From: Prosopocoilus inquinatus
Lineage: Eukaryota > Arthropoda > Insecta > Coleoptera > Lucanidae
NCBI GenBank assembly: GCA_036172665.1
Contig: JAYKNF010000029.1
Coordinates: 1 to 64,000 of the forward strand
Direction of reading: 5' to 3'
DNA length: 64,000 nucleotides
Part shown: positions 40,101 through 53,372 of the stretch, one piece after another
Layout: the number at the start of each line of letters is the position of its first letter
Numbering within the stretch: position 1 is the first letter of the stretch
Notes under the pieces: model-generated
Told to the model about the DNA's origin: nothing
The model's input: only the letters and a program-made list of their open reading frames with translations
Databases searched by the model: none
Program-made: the position numbers and the translations under genes

Positions 40101-41720
40101 GATGTATCTAATCGATCCTTACTTATCTATCATGTTATTTGACGTTTGGATGGACTCCAGTAACCCTGACGTGATATACGAAGTTCTCGGACGCAGCAGA
40201 AGCTGGAAATAATTTTAAACGAAACAACACGTATTAGCGTTGTTCCTGTGATGTATCTAATCGATCCTTACTCATCTATCATGTTATTTGACGTTTGGAT
40301 GGACTCCAGTAACTCTGATGTGAGATACAAAGTTTTTGGACGCAGCAGAAGCTGGAAATAGTTTTGAACGAAACAACACGTATTAGCGTTGTTCCTGTGA
40401 TGTATCTAATCGATACTTACTCATCTATCATGTTATTTGGCGTTTCGATGGACTCCAGTAACTTTGATGTGAGATACGAAGTTCTCGGACGCAGCTGAAG
40501 CTGGAAATAGTTTTAAATGAAACAACACGTATTAGCGTTGTTCCTGTGATGTATCTAAACGATCCTTACTTATCTAACATGTTATTTGACGTTTGGATGG
40601 ACTCCAGTAAGTCTGATGTGAGATACAAAGTTTTTGGACGCAGCAGGAGCTGGAAATAGTTTTGAACGAAACAACACGTATTAGCGTTGTTCCTGTGATG
40701 TATCTAATCGATCCTTACTCATCTATCATGTTATTTGGCGTTTCGATGGACTCCAGTAGCTCTGATGTGAGATACGACGTTTTCGGACGCAGCAGAAGCT
40801 GGAAATAGTTTTAAACGAAACAACACGTGTTAGCGTTGTTCCTGTGATGTATCTAATCGATCCTTACTCATCTATCATGTTATTTGACGTTTGGATGGAC
40901 TCCAGTAACCCTGACGTGAGATACGAAGTTCTCGGACGCAGCAGAAGCTGGAAATAGTTTTAAACGAAACAACACGTATTAGCGTTGTTCCTGTGATGTA
41001 TCTAATCGATCCTTACTCATCTATGATGTTATTTGACGTTTAGATGGACTCCAGTAACTCTGATGTGAGATACGAAATTTTCGGACGCAGCAGAAGCTGG
41101 AAATACTTTTGAACGAAACAACACGTATTAGCGTCGTTACTGTGATGTATCTAATCGATCCTTACATATCTATCATGTTATTTGACGTTTGGATGGACTC
41201 CAGTAACTCTGATGTGAGATACAAAGTTTTTGGACGCAGCAGAAGCTGGAAATAGTTTTGAACGAAACAACACGTATTAGCGTTGTTACTGTGATGTATC
41301 TAATCGATCCTTACTTATCTATCATGTTATTTGACGTTTGGATGGACTCCAGTAAGTCTGATGTGAGATACAAAGTTTTTGGACGCAGCAGGAGCTGGAA
41401 ATAGTTTTAAACGAAACAACACGTATTAGCGTTGTTCCTGTGATGTATCTAATCGATCCTGACTCATCTATCAAGTTATTTGACGTTTGGATGGACTCCA
41501 GTAACTCTGATGTGAGATACAAAGTTTTTGGACGCAGCAGAAGCTGGAAATAGTTTTGAACGAAACAACACGTATTAGCGTTGTTCCTGTGATGTATCTA
41601 ATCGATCCTTACTCATCTATCATGTTATTTGACGTTTGGATGGACTCCAGTAACTCTGATGTGAGATACAAAGTTTTTGGACGCAGCAGAAGCTGGAAAT
41701 AGTTTTGAACGAAACAACAC
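37103..41720 (+). repeat. 46-monomer HOR, copy 4, reduced to 31 monomers
   Basis: The copy is 4618 bp (31 x 149 minus 1). It retains GATGGAATCC at 39405 (one missing base) but lacks the second CGTTTTTTGA and the GGGGTTCG monomer. Fifteen monomers are missing internally. It is the same length as the L block, but that is coincidence: the monomer content differs. Confidence 0.9.
39164..39230 (+). repeat. Junction of the 15-monomer deletion
   Basis: Upstream matches the CAGCTGAAGCTGG monomer near 28.43 kb. Downstream matches the D monomer with GAGAAACG near 30.7-30.8 kb. The diagnostic bases place the crossover between 39164 and 39230, again in register. Confidence 0.83.
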
Positions 41721-44700
41721 GCATTAGCGTTGTTCCTGTGATGTATCTAATCGATACTTACTCATCTATCATGTTATTTGACGTTTCGATGGACTCCAGT
41801 AACTCTAATGTGAGAAACGAAATTTTCGGACGCAGCAGAAGCTGGAAATAGTTTTAAACGAAACAACACGCATTATCGTTGTTCCTGTGATGTATCTAAT
41901 CGATCCTTACTCATCTAGCATGTTATTTGACGTTTGGATGGACTCCAGTAACTCTGATTTGAGATACAAAGTTTTTGGACGCAGCAGAAGCTGGAAATAA
42001 TTTTGAACGAAACAACACCTATTAGCGTTGTTCCTGTGATGTATCTAATCGATCCTTACTCATCTATCATGTTATTTGACGTTTCGATGGACTCCAGTAA
42101 CTCTAATGTGAGATACGAAGTTCTCGGACGCAGCTGAAGCTGGAAATAGTTTTAAACGAAACAACACGCATTAGCGTTGTTCCTGTGATGTATCTAATCG
42201 ATCCTTACTTATCTATCATGTTATTTGACGTTTGGATGTACTCCAGTAACCCTGACGTGAAATACGAAGTTCTCGGACGCAGCAGAACCTGGAAATAGTT
42301 TTAAACGAAACAACACGCATTAGCGTTGTTCCTGTGATGTATCTAATCGATCCTTACTCATCTATCATGTTATTTGACGTTTGGATGGACTCCAGTAACC
42401 CTGACGTGAGATACGAAGTTCTCGGACGCAGCAGAAGCTGGAAATAGTTTTAAACGAAACAACACGCATTAGCGTTGTTCCTGTGATGTATCTAATCGAT
42501 CCTTACTTATCTATCATGTTATTTGGCGTTTCGATGGACTCCAGTAGCTCTGATGTGAGATACGACGTTTTTTGAGGCAGCAGAAGCTGGAAATAGTTTT
42601 AAACGAAACAACACGCATTAGCGTTGTTCCTGTGATGTATCTAATCGATCCTTACTAATCTATCATGTTATTTGGCGTTTCGATGGACTCCAGTAGCTCT
42701 GATGTGAGATACGACGTTTTCGGACGCAGCAGAAGCTGGAAATAGTTTTAAACGAAACAACACGTATTAGCGTTGTTCCTGTTATGTATCTAATCGATCC
42801 TTACTCATCTATCATGTTATTTGACGTTTGGATGGACTCCAGTAACTCTGATGTGAGATACAAAGTTTTTGGACGCAGCAGAACCTGGAAATAGTTTTAA
42901 ACGAAACAACACGCATTAGCGTTGTTCCTGTGATGTATCTAATCGATCCTTACTCATCTATCATGTTATTTGGCGTTTCGATGGACTCCAGTAGCTCTGA
43001 TGTGAGATACGACGTTTTCTGAGGCAGCAGAAGCTGGAAATAGTTTTAAACGAAACAACACGCATTAGCGTTGTTCCTGTGATGTATCTAATAGATCCTT
43101 ACTCATCTATCATGTTATTTGACGTTTGGATGAACTCCAGTAACCCTGACGTGAGATACGAAGTTCTGGGACGCAGCAGAACCTGGAAATAGTTTTAAAC
43201 GAAACAACGCGCATTAGCGTTGTTCCTGTGATGTATCTAATCGATCCTTACTCATCTATCATGTTATTTGGCGTTTCGATGGACTCCAGTAACTTAGATG
43301 TGAGATACGAAGTTCTCGGACGCAGCTGAAGCTAGAAATAGTTTTAAACGAAACAACACGCATTAGCGTTGTTCCTGTGATGTATCTAATCGATACTTAC
43401 TCATCTATCATGTTATTTGACGTTTCGATGGACTCCAGTAACTCTAATGTGAGAAACGAAATTTTCGGACGCAGCAGAAGCTGGAAATAGTTTTAAACGA
43501 AACAACACGCATTATCGTTGTTCCTGTGATGTATCTAATCGATCCTTACTCATCTAGCATGTTATTTGACGTTTGGATGGACTCCAGTAACTCTGATTTG
43601 AGATACAAAGTTTTTGGACGCAGCAGAAGCTGGAAATAATTTTGAACGAAACAACACCTATTAGCGTTGTTCCTGTGATGTATCTAATCGATCCTTACTC
43701 ATCTATCATGTTATTTGACGTTTCGATGGACTCCAGTAACTCTAATGTGAGATACGAAGTTCTCGGACGCAGCTGAAGCTGGAAATAGTTTTAAACGAAA
43801 CAACACGCATTAGCGTTGTTCCTGTGATGTATCTAATCGATCCTTACTTATCTATCATGTTATTTGACGTTTGGATGTACTCCAGTAACCCTGACGTGAA
43901 ATACGAAGTTCTCGGACGCAGCAGAACCTGGAAATAGTTTTAAACGAAACAACACGCATTAGCGTTGTTCCTGTGATGTATCTAATCGATCCTTACTCAT
44001 CTATCATGTTATTTGACGTTTGGATGGACTCCAGTAACCCTGACGTGAGATACGAAGTTCTCGGACGCAGCAGAAGCTGGAAATAGTTTTAAACGAAACA
44101 ACACGCATTAGCGTTGTTCCTGTGATGTATCTAATCGATCCTTACTTATCTATCATGTTATTTGGCGTTTCGATGGACTCCAGTAGCTCTGATGTGAGAT
44201 ACGACGTTTTTTGAGGCAGCAGAAGCTGGAAATAGTTTTAAACGAAACAACACGCATTAGCGTTATTCCTGTGATGTATCTAATCGATCCTTACTCATCT
44301 ATCATGTTATTTGGCGTTTCGATGGACTCCAGTAGCTCTGATGTGAGATACGACGTTTTCGGACGCAGCAGAAGCTGGAAATAGTTTTAAACGAAACAAC
44401 ACGTATCAGCGTTGTTCCTGTGATGTATCTAATCGATCCTTACTCATCTATCATGTTATTTGACGTTTGGATGGACTCCAGTAACTCTGATGTGAGATAC
44501 AAAGTTTTTGGACGCAGCAGAAGCTGGAAATAGTTTTGAACGAAACAACACGTATTAGCGTTGTTCCTGTGATGTATCTAATCGATCCTTACTGATCTAT
44601 CATGTTATTTGGCGTTTCGATGGACTCCAGTAACTTTGATGTGAGATACGAAGTTCTCGGACGCAGCTGAAGCTAGAAATAGTTTTAAACGAAACAACAC

Positions 44701-47700
44701 GCATTAGGGTTGTTACTGTGATGTATCTAATCGATCCTTACTTATCTATCATGTTATTTGACGTTTGGATGGACTCCAGTAAGTCTGATGTGAGATACAA
44801 AGTTTTTGGACGCAGCAGGAGCTGGAAATAGTTTTAAACGAAACAACACGTATTAGCGTTGTTCCTGTGCTGTATCTAATCGATCCTTACTCATATATCA
44901 TGTTATTTGGCGTTTCGATGGACTCCAGTAGCTTTGATGTGAGATACGACGTTTTCGGACGCAGCAGAAGCTGGAAATAGTTTTAAACGAAACAACACGT
45001 ATCAGCGTTGTTCCTGTGATGTATCTAATCGATCCTTACTCATCTATCATGTTATTTGACGTTTGGATGGACTCCAGTAACTCTGATGTGAGATACAAAG
45101 TTTTTGGACGCAGCAGAAGCTGGAAATAGTTTTGAACGAAACAACACGTATTAGCGTTGTTCCTGTGATGTATCTAATAGATCCTTACTTAGCTACTATG
45201 TTATTTGAAGTTTGGATGGACTCCAGTAACTCTAATGTGAGATACGAAATTTTCGGACGCAGCAGAAGCTGGAAATAGTTTTAAACGAAACAACACGCAT
45301 TAGCGTTGTTCCTGAGATGTATCTAATCGATCCTTACTTATCTGTCATGTTATTTGACGTTTAGATGGACTCCAGTAACCCTGACGTGAGATACAAAGTT
45401 CTCGGACGCAGCAGAAGCTGGAAATAGTTTTAAACGAAACAACACGCATTAGCATTGTTCCTGTGATGTATCTAATCGATCCTTACTTATCTATCATGTT
45501 ATTTGACGTTTGGATGGACTCCAGTAACCCTGACGTGAGATACGAAGTTCTCGGGCGCAGCAGAAGCTGGAAATAGTTTTAAACGAAACAACACGTATTA
45601 GCGTTGTTCCTGTGATGTATCTAATCGATCCTTACTCATCTATCATGTTATTTGACGTTTGGATGGACTCCAGTAACTCTGATGTGAGATACAAAGTTTT
45701 TGGACGCAGCAGAAGCTGGAAATAGTTTTGAACGAAAGAACACGAATTAGCGTTGTTCCTGTGATGTATCTAATCGATCCTTACTCATCTATCATGTTAT
45801 TTGGCGTTTCGATGGACTCCAGTAACTTTGATGTGAGATACGAAGTTCTCGGACGCAGCTGAAGCTGGAAATAGTTTTAAACGAAACAACACGCATTAGC
45901 GTTGTTCCTGTGATGTATCTAATCGATCCTTACTTATCTATCATGTTATTTGGGGTTCGATGGACTCCAGTAACTTAGATGTGAGATACGAAGTTCTCGG
46001 ACGCAGCTGAAGCTAGAAATAGTTTTAAACGAAACAACACGCATTAGCGTTGTTCCTGTGATGTATCTAATCGATCCTTACTCATCTATCATGTTATTTG
46101 ACGTTTCGATGGACTCCAGTAACTCTAATGTGAGAAACGAAATTTTCGGACGCAGCAGAAGCTGGAAATAGTTTTAAACGAAACAACACGCATTAGCGTT
46201 GTTCCTGTGATGTATCTAATCGATCCTTACTCATCTATCATATTATTTGGCGTTTCGATGGAATCCAGTAACTCTGATGTGAGATAAAAAGTTTTTTACG
46301 CAGCAGAAGCTGGAAATAGTTTTGAATGAAACAACACGTATTAGCGTTGTTCCTGTGATGTATCTAATCGATCCTTACTCATCTATCATGTTATTTGGCG
46401 TTTTGATGGACTCCAGTAACTTTGATGTGAGATACGAAGTTCTCGGACGCAGCTGAAGCTAGAAATAGTTTTAAACGAAACAACACGCATTAGCGTTGTT
46501 ACTGTGATGTATCTAATCGATCCTTACTTATCTATCATGTTATTTGACGTTTGGATGGACTCCAGTTAGTCTGATGTGAGATACAATGTTTTTGGACGCA
46601 GCAGGAGCTGGAAATAGTTTTAAACGAAACAACACGTATTAGCGTTGTTCCTGTGCTGTATCTAATCGATCCTTACTCATATATCATGTTATTTGGCGTT
46701 TCGATGGACTCCAGTAGCTCTGATGTGAGATACGACGTTTTCGGACGCAGCAGAAGCTGGAAATAGTTTTTAACGAAACAACACGTATTAGCGTTGTTCC
46801 TGTGCTGTATCTAATCGATCCTTACTCATCTATCATGTTATTTGACGTTTCGATGGACTCCAGTAACTCTAATGTGAGATACGAAATTTTCGGACGTAGC
46901 AGAAGCTGGAAATAGTTTTAAACGAAACAACACGCATTAGCGTTGTTCCTGTGATGTATCTAATCGATCCTTACTTATCTATCATGTTATTTGACGTTTG
47001 GATGGACTCCAGTAACCCTGACGTGATATACGAAGTTCTCGGACGCAGCAGAAGCTGGAAATAATTTTAAACGAAACAACACGTATTAGCGTTGTTCCTG
47101 TGATGTATCTAATCGATCCTTACTCATCTATCATGTTATTTGACGTTTGGATGGACTCCAGTAACTCTGATGTGAGATACAAAGTTTTTGGACGCAGCAG
47201 AAGCTGGAAATAGTTTTGAACGAAACAACACGTATTAGCGTTGTTCCTGTGATGTATCTAATCGATACTTACTCATCTATCATGTTATTTGGCGTTTCGA
47301 TGGACTCCAGTAACTTTGATGTGAGATACGAAGTTCTCGGACGCAGCTGAAGCTGGAAATAGTTTTAAATGAAACAACACGTATTAGCGTTGTTCCTGTG
47401 ATGTATCTAAACGATCCTTACTTATCTAACATGTTATTTGACGTTTGGATGGACTCCAGTAAGTCTGATGTGAGATACAAAGTTTTTGGACGCAGCAGGA
47501 GCTGGAAATAGTTTTGAACGAAACAACACGTATTAGCGTTGTTCCTGTGATGTATCTAATCGATCCTTACTCATCTATCATGTTATTTGGCGTTTCGATG
47601 GACTCCAGTAGCTCTGATGTGAGATACGACGTTTTCGGACGCAGCAGAAGCTGGAAATAGTTTTAAACGAAACAACACGTGTTAGCGTTGTTCCTGTGAT

Positions 47701-48572
47701 GTATCTAATCGATCCTTACTCATCTATCATGTTATTTGACGTTTGGATGGACTCCAGTAACCCTGACGTGAGATACGAAGTTCTCGGACGCAGCAGAAGC
47801 TGGAAATAGTTTTAAACGAAACAACACGTATTAGCGTTGTTCCTGTGATGTATCTAATCGATCCTTACTCATCTATGATGTTATTTGACGTTTAGATGGA
47901 CTCCAGTAACTCTGATGTGAGATACGAAATTTTCGGACGCAGCAGAAGCTGGAAATAGTTTTGAACGAAACAACACGTATTAGCGTTGTTACTGTGATGT
48001 ATCTAATCGATCCTTACATATCTATCATGTTATTTGACGTTTGGATGGACTCCAGTAACTCTGATGTGAGATACAAAGTTTTTGGACGCAGCAGAAGCTG
48101 GAAATAGTTTTGAACGAAACAACACGTATTAGCGTTGTTACTGTGATGTATCTAATCGATCCTTACTTATCTATCATGTTATTTGACGTTTGGATGGACT
48201 CCAGTAAGTCTGATGTGAGATACAAAGTTTTTGGACGCAGCAGGAGCTGGAAATAGTTTTAAACGAAACAACACGTATTAGCGTTGTTCCTGTGATGTAT
48301 CTAATCGATCCTGACTCATCTATCAAGTTATTTGACGTTTGGATGGACTCCAGTAACTCTGATGTGAGATACAAAGTTTTTGGACGCAGCAGAAGCTGGA
48401 AATAGTTTTGAACGAAACAACACGTATTAGCGTTGTTCCTGTGATGTATCTAATCGATCCTTACTCATCTATCATGTTATTTGACGTTTGGATGGACTCC
48501 AGTAACTCTGATGTGAGATACAAAGTTTTTGGACGCAGCAGAAGCTGGAAATAGTTTTGAACGAAACAACAC
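41721..48572 (+). repeat. 46-monomer HOR, copy 5 (full length)
   Basis: Markers recur in the copy 1 positions: CGTTTTTTGA at 42566 and 44205, the GGGGTTCG monomer at 45951 and GATGGAATCC at 46257. At about 47948 and 47977 it has the common bases AAATAGTTTTG and GCGTTGTTACT, where copies 1-4 have AAATACTTTTG and GCGTCGTTACT. At 48573 a new type of monomer follows, so regular tandem repetition ends here. Confidence 0.92.
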
Positions 48573-49013
48573 GTATTAGCGTTGTTCCTGTGATGTATCT
48601 AATCGATCCTTACTTAGCTACTATGTTATTTGACGTTTGGATGGACTCCAGTAACTCTAATGTGAGATACGAAATTTTCGGACGCAGCAGAAGCTGGAAA
48701 TAGTTTTAAACGAAACAACACGCATTAGCGTTGTTCCTGTAATGTATCTAATCGATCCTTACTCATCTATCATGATATTTGACGTTTGGATGGACTCCAG
48801 TAACTCTGATGTGAGATACAAAGTCTTTGGACGCAGCAGAAGCTGGAAATAGTTTTGAACGAAACAACACGTATTAGCGTTGTTCCTGTGATGTATCTAA
48901 TCGATCCTTACTCATCTATCATGTTATTTGACGTTTGGATGGACTCCAGTAACTCTGATGTGAGATACAATGTTTTTGGACGCAGCAGGAGCTGGAAATA
49001 GTTTGAAACGAAA
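46630..49013 (+). repeat. 16-monomer tandem duplication, left copy (2384 bp)
   Basis: The last part of HOR copy 5 plus three foreign monomers (about 48.57-49.0 kb, including one with TTAGCTACTATG) form a unit repeated once. The CCTGACTCATC monomer tag recurs exactly 2384 bp later, as does ACGTATTTTCG (49018 and 51402). It has the same length as the older 16-mer at 8-12 kb but different content. Confidence 0.85.
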
Positions 49014-51397
49014 CAACACGTATTTTCGTTCTTCCTGTGCTGTATCTAATCGATCCTTACTCATATATCATGTTATTTGGCGTTTCGATGGACTCCAGTA
49101 GCTCTGATGTGAGATACGACGTTTTCGGACGCAGCAGAAGCTGGAAATAGTTTTTAACGAAACAACACGTATTAGCGTTGTTCCTGTGCTGTATCTAATC
49201 GATCCTTACTCATCTATCATGTTATTTGACGTTTCGATGGACTCCAGTAACTCTAATGTGAGATACGAAATTTTCGGACGTAGCAGAAGCTGGAAATAGT
49301 TTTAAACGAAACAACACGCATTAGCGTTGTTCCTGTGATGTATCTAATCGATCCTTACTTATCTATCATGTTATTTGACGTTTGGATGGACTCCAGTAAC
49401 CCTGACGTGATATACGAAGTTCTCGGACGCAGCAGAAGCTGGAAATAATTTTAAACGAAACAACACGTATTAGCGTTGTTCCTGTGATGTATCTAATCGA
49501 TCCTTACTCATCTATCATGTTATTTGACGTTTGGATGGACTCCAGTAACTCTGATGTGAGATACAAAGTTTTTGGACGCAGCAGAAGCTGGAAATAGTTT
49601 TGAACGAAACAACACGTATTAGCGTTGTTCCTGTGATGTATCTAATCGATACTTACTCATCTATCATGTTATTTGGCGTTTCGATGGACTCCAGTAACTT
49701 TGATGTGAGATACGAAGTTCTCGGACGCAGCTGAAGCTGGAAATAGTTTTAAATGAAACAACACGTATTAGCGTTGTTCCTGTGATGTATCTAAACGATC
49801 CTTACTTATCTAACATGTTATTTGACGTTTGGATGGACTCCAGTAAGTCTGATGTGAGATACAAAGTTTTTGGACGCAGCAGGAGCTGGAAATAGTTTTG
49901 AACGAAACAACACGTATTAGCGTTGTTCCTGTGATGTATCTAATCGATCCTTACTCATCTATCATGTTATTTGGCGTTTCGATGGACTCCAGTAGCTCTG
50001 ATGTGAGATACGACGTTTTCGGACGCAGCAGAAGCTGGAAATAGTTTTAAACGAAACAACACGTGTTAGCGTTGTTCCTGTGATGTATCTAATCGATCCT
50101 TACTCATCTATCATGTTATTTGACGTTTGGATGGACTCCAGTAACCCTGACGTGAGATACGAAGTTCTCGGACGCAGCAGAAGCTGGAAATAGTTTTAAA
50201 CGAAACAACACGTATTAGCGTTGTTCCTGTGATGTATCTAATCGATCCTTACTCATCTATGATGTTATTTGACGTTTAGATGGACTCCAGTAACTCTGAT
50301 GTGAGATACGAAATTTTCGGACGCAGCAGAAGCTGGAAATAGTTTTGAACGAAACAACACGTATTAGCGTTGTTACTGTGATGTATCTAATCGATCCTTA
50401 CATATCTATCATGTTATTTGACGTTTGGATGGACTCCAGTAACTCTGATGTGAGATACAAAGTTTTTGGACGCAGCAGAAGCTGGAAATAGTTTTGAACG
50501 AAACAACACGTATTAGCGTTGTTACTGTGATGTATCTAATCGATCCTTACTTATCTATCATGTTATTTGACGTTTGGATGGACTCCAGTAAGTCTGATGT
50601 GAGATACAAAGTTTTTGGACGCAGCAGGAGCTGGAAATAGTTTTAAACGAAACAACACGTATTAGCGTTGTTCCTGTGATGTATCTAATCGATCCTGACT
50701 CATCTATCAAGTTATTTGACGTTTGGATGGACTCCAGTAACTCTGATGTGAGATACAAAGTTTTTGGACGCAGCAGAAGCTGGAAATAGTTTTGAACGAA
50801 ACAACACGTATTAGCGTTGTTCCTGTGATGTATCTAATCGATCCTTACTCATCTATCATGTTATTTGACGTTTGGATGGACTCCAGTAACTCTGATGTGA
50901 GATACAAAGTTTTTGGACGCAGCAGAAGCTGGAAATAGTTTTGAACGAAACAACACGTATTAGCGTTGTTCCTGTGATGTATCTAATCGATCCTTACTTA
51001 GCTACTATGTTATTTGACGTTTGGATGGACTCCAGTAACTCTAATGTGAGATACGAAATTTTCGGACGCAGCAGAAGCTGGAAATAGTTTTAAACGAAAC
51101 AACACGCATTAGCGTTGTTCCTGTAATGTATCTAATCGATCCTTACTCATCTATCATGATATTTGACGTTTGGATGGACTCCAGTAACTCTGATGTGAGA
51201 TACAAAGTCTTTGGACGCAGCAGAAGCTGGAAATAGTTTTGAACGAAACAACACGTATTAGCGTTGTTCCTGTGATGTATCTAATCGATCCTTACTCATC
51301 TATCATGTTATTTGACGTTTGGATGGACTCCAGTAACTCTGATGTGAGATACAATGTTTTTGGACGCAGCAGGAGCTGGAAATAGTTTGAAACGAAA
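49014..51397 (+). repeat. 16-monomer tandem duplication, right copy
   Basis: Colinear with 46630-49013. It begins with a monomer carrying TATTTTCGTTCTTCC, and the same form begins the next sequence at 51402. It repeats the copy-5 state at the AAATAGTTTTG and GCGTTGTTACT sites, confirming that it was made from copy 5 rather than copies 1-4. Confidence 0.85.
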
Positions 51398-53372
51398 CAA
51401 CACGTATTTTCGTTCTTCCTGTGCTGTATCTAATCGATCCTTACTCATATATCATGTTATTTGGCGTTTCGATGGACTCCAGTAGCTCTGATGTGAGATA
51501 CGACGTTTTCGGACGCAGCAGAAGCTGGAAATAGTTTTAAACGAAACAACACGTATTAGCGTTGTTTCTGTGATGTATCTAATCGATCCTTACTCATCTA
51601 TCATGTTATTTGACGTTTCGATGGACTCCAGTAACTCTAATGTGAGATACGAAATTTTCGGACGCAGCAGAAGCTGGAAATAGTTTTAAACGAAACAACA
51701 CGCATTAGCGTTGTTCCTGTGATGTATCTAATCGATCCTTACTTATCTATCATGTTATTTGACGTTTGGATGGACTCCAGTAACCCTGACGTGAGATACG
51801 AAGTTCTCGGACGCAGCAGAAGCTGGAAATAGTTTTAAACGAAACAACACGTATTAGCGTTGTTCCTGTGATGTATCTAATCGATCCTTACTCATGTATC
51901 ATGTTATTTGGCGTTTCGATGAACTCCAGTAACTTTGATGTGAGATACGAAGTTCTCGGACGCAGCTGAAGCTAGAAATAGTTTCAAACGAAACAACACG
52001 CATTAGCGTTGTTACTGTGATGTATCTAATCGATCCTTATTTATCTATCATGTTATTTGACGTTTGGATGGACTCCAGTAAGTCTGATGTGAGATACAAA
52101 GTTTTTGGACGCAGCAGGAGCTGGAAATAGTTTTAAACGAAACAACACGTATTAGCGTTGTTCCTGTGCTGTATCTAAATCTATCCTTACTCATCTATCA
52201 TGTTATTTGACGTTTCGATGGACTCCAGTAACTCTAATGTGAGATACGAAATTTTCGGACGCAGCAGAAGCTGGAAATAGTTTTAAACGAAACAACACGC
52301 ATTAGCGTTGTTCCTGTGATGTATCTAATCGATCCTTACTTATCTATCATGTTATTTGACGTTTGGATGGGCTCCAGTAACCCTGACGTGAGATACGAAG
52401 TTCTCGGACGCAGCAGAAGCTGGAAATAGTTTTAAACGAAACAACACGCATTAGCGTTGTTCCTGTGATGTATCTAATCGATCCTTACTTATCTATCATG
52501 TTATTTGACGTTTGGATGGACTCCAGTAACCCTGACGTGAGATACGAAGTTCTCGGACGCAGCAGAAGCTGGAAATAGTTTTAAACGAAACAACACGTAT
52601 TAGCGTTGTTCCTGTGATGTATCTAATCGATCCTTACTCATCTATCATGTTATTTGACGTTTGGATGGACTTCAGTAACTCTGATGTGAGATACAAAGTT
52701 TTTGGACGCAGCAGAAGCTGGAAATAGTTTTGAACGAAACAACACGTATTAGCGTTGTTCCTGTGATGTATCTAATCGATCCTTACTCATCTATCATGTT
52801 ATTTGGCGTTTCGATGGACTCCAGTAACTTTGATGTGAGATACGAAGTTCTCGGACGCAGCTGAAGCTAGAAATAGTTTCAAACGAAACAACACGCATTA
52901 GCGTTGTTACTGTGATGTATCTAATCGATCCTTATTTATCTATCATGTTATTTGACGTTTGGATGGACTCCAGTAAGTCTGATGTGAGATACAAAGTTTT
53001 TGGACGCAGCAGGAGCTGGAAATAGTTTTAAACGAAACAACACGTATTAGCGTTGTTCCTGTGCTGTATCTAATCGATCCTTACTCATCTATCATGTTAC
53101 TTGACGTTTCGATGGACTCCAGTAACTCTAATGTGAGATAAGAAATTTTCGGACGCAGCAGAAGCTGGAAATAGTTTTAAACGAAACAACACGCATTAGC
53201 GTTGTTCCTGTGATGTATCTAATCGATCCTTACTCATCTATCATGTTATTTGACGTTTGGATGGACTCCAGTAACTTTGATGTGAAATACGAAGTTCTCG
53301 GACGCAGCTGAAGCTGGAAATAGTTTTAAATGAAACAACACGTATTAGCGTTGTTCCTGTGATGTATCTAAA
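51398..53372 (+). repeat. L-like insert between HOR copies
   Basis: From about 52.2 kb this is colinear with about 2.2-3.3 kb at a constant shift of 50057 bp: TGGGCTCCAG at 2311 and 52368, and TGATGTGAAA at 3221 and 53278. An E-F stretch with GTTTCAAACG occurs twice inside it, near 51.98 and 52.87 kb, six monomers apart. The left part is not colinear with the L block. Confidence 0.8.
52171..52190 (+). repeat. 150-bp monomer: one-base insertion
   Basis: CTAAATCTATCC replaces CTAATCGATCC, adding one base and destroying the ATCGAT hexamer. It is the only insertion-bearing monomer I found; all other length variants are deletions. Confidence 0.8.

Noticed and set aside
37103..41720. HOR copy 4 as another copy of the 31-monomer L unit, since both are 4618 bp
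   Set aside because: Monomer order and marker variants differ throughout. Copy 4 is a 46-mer that lost 15 monomers, and each unit has its own unrelated single-base loss.
33229..41720. Assembly collapse as the cause of the short HOR copies
   Set aside because: It cannot be excluded without reads, but the two shortened copies have different junctions, each within an identical stretch and each in register. That fits real unequal exchange at least as well, so they are kept as features with this caveat.
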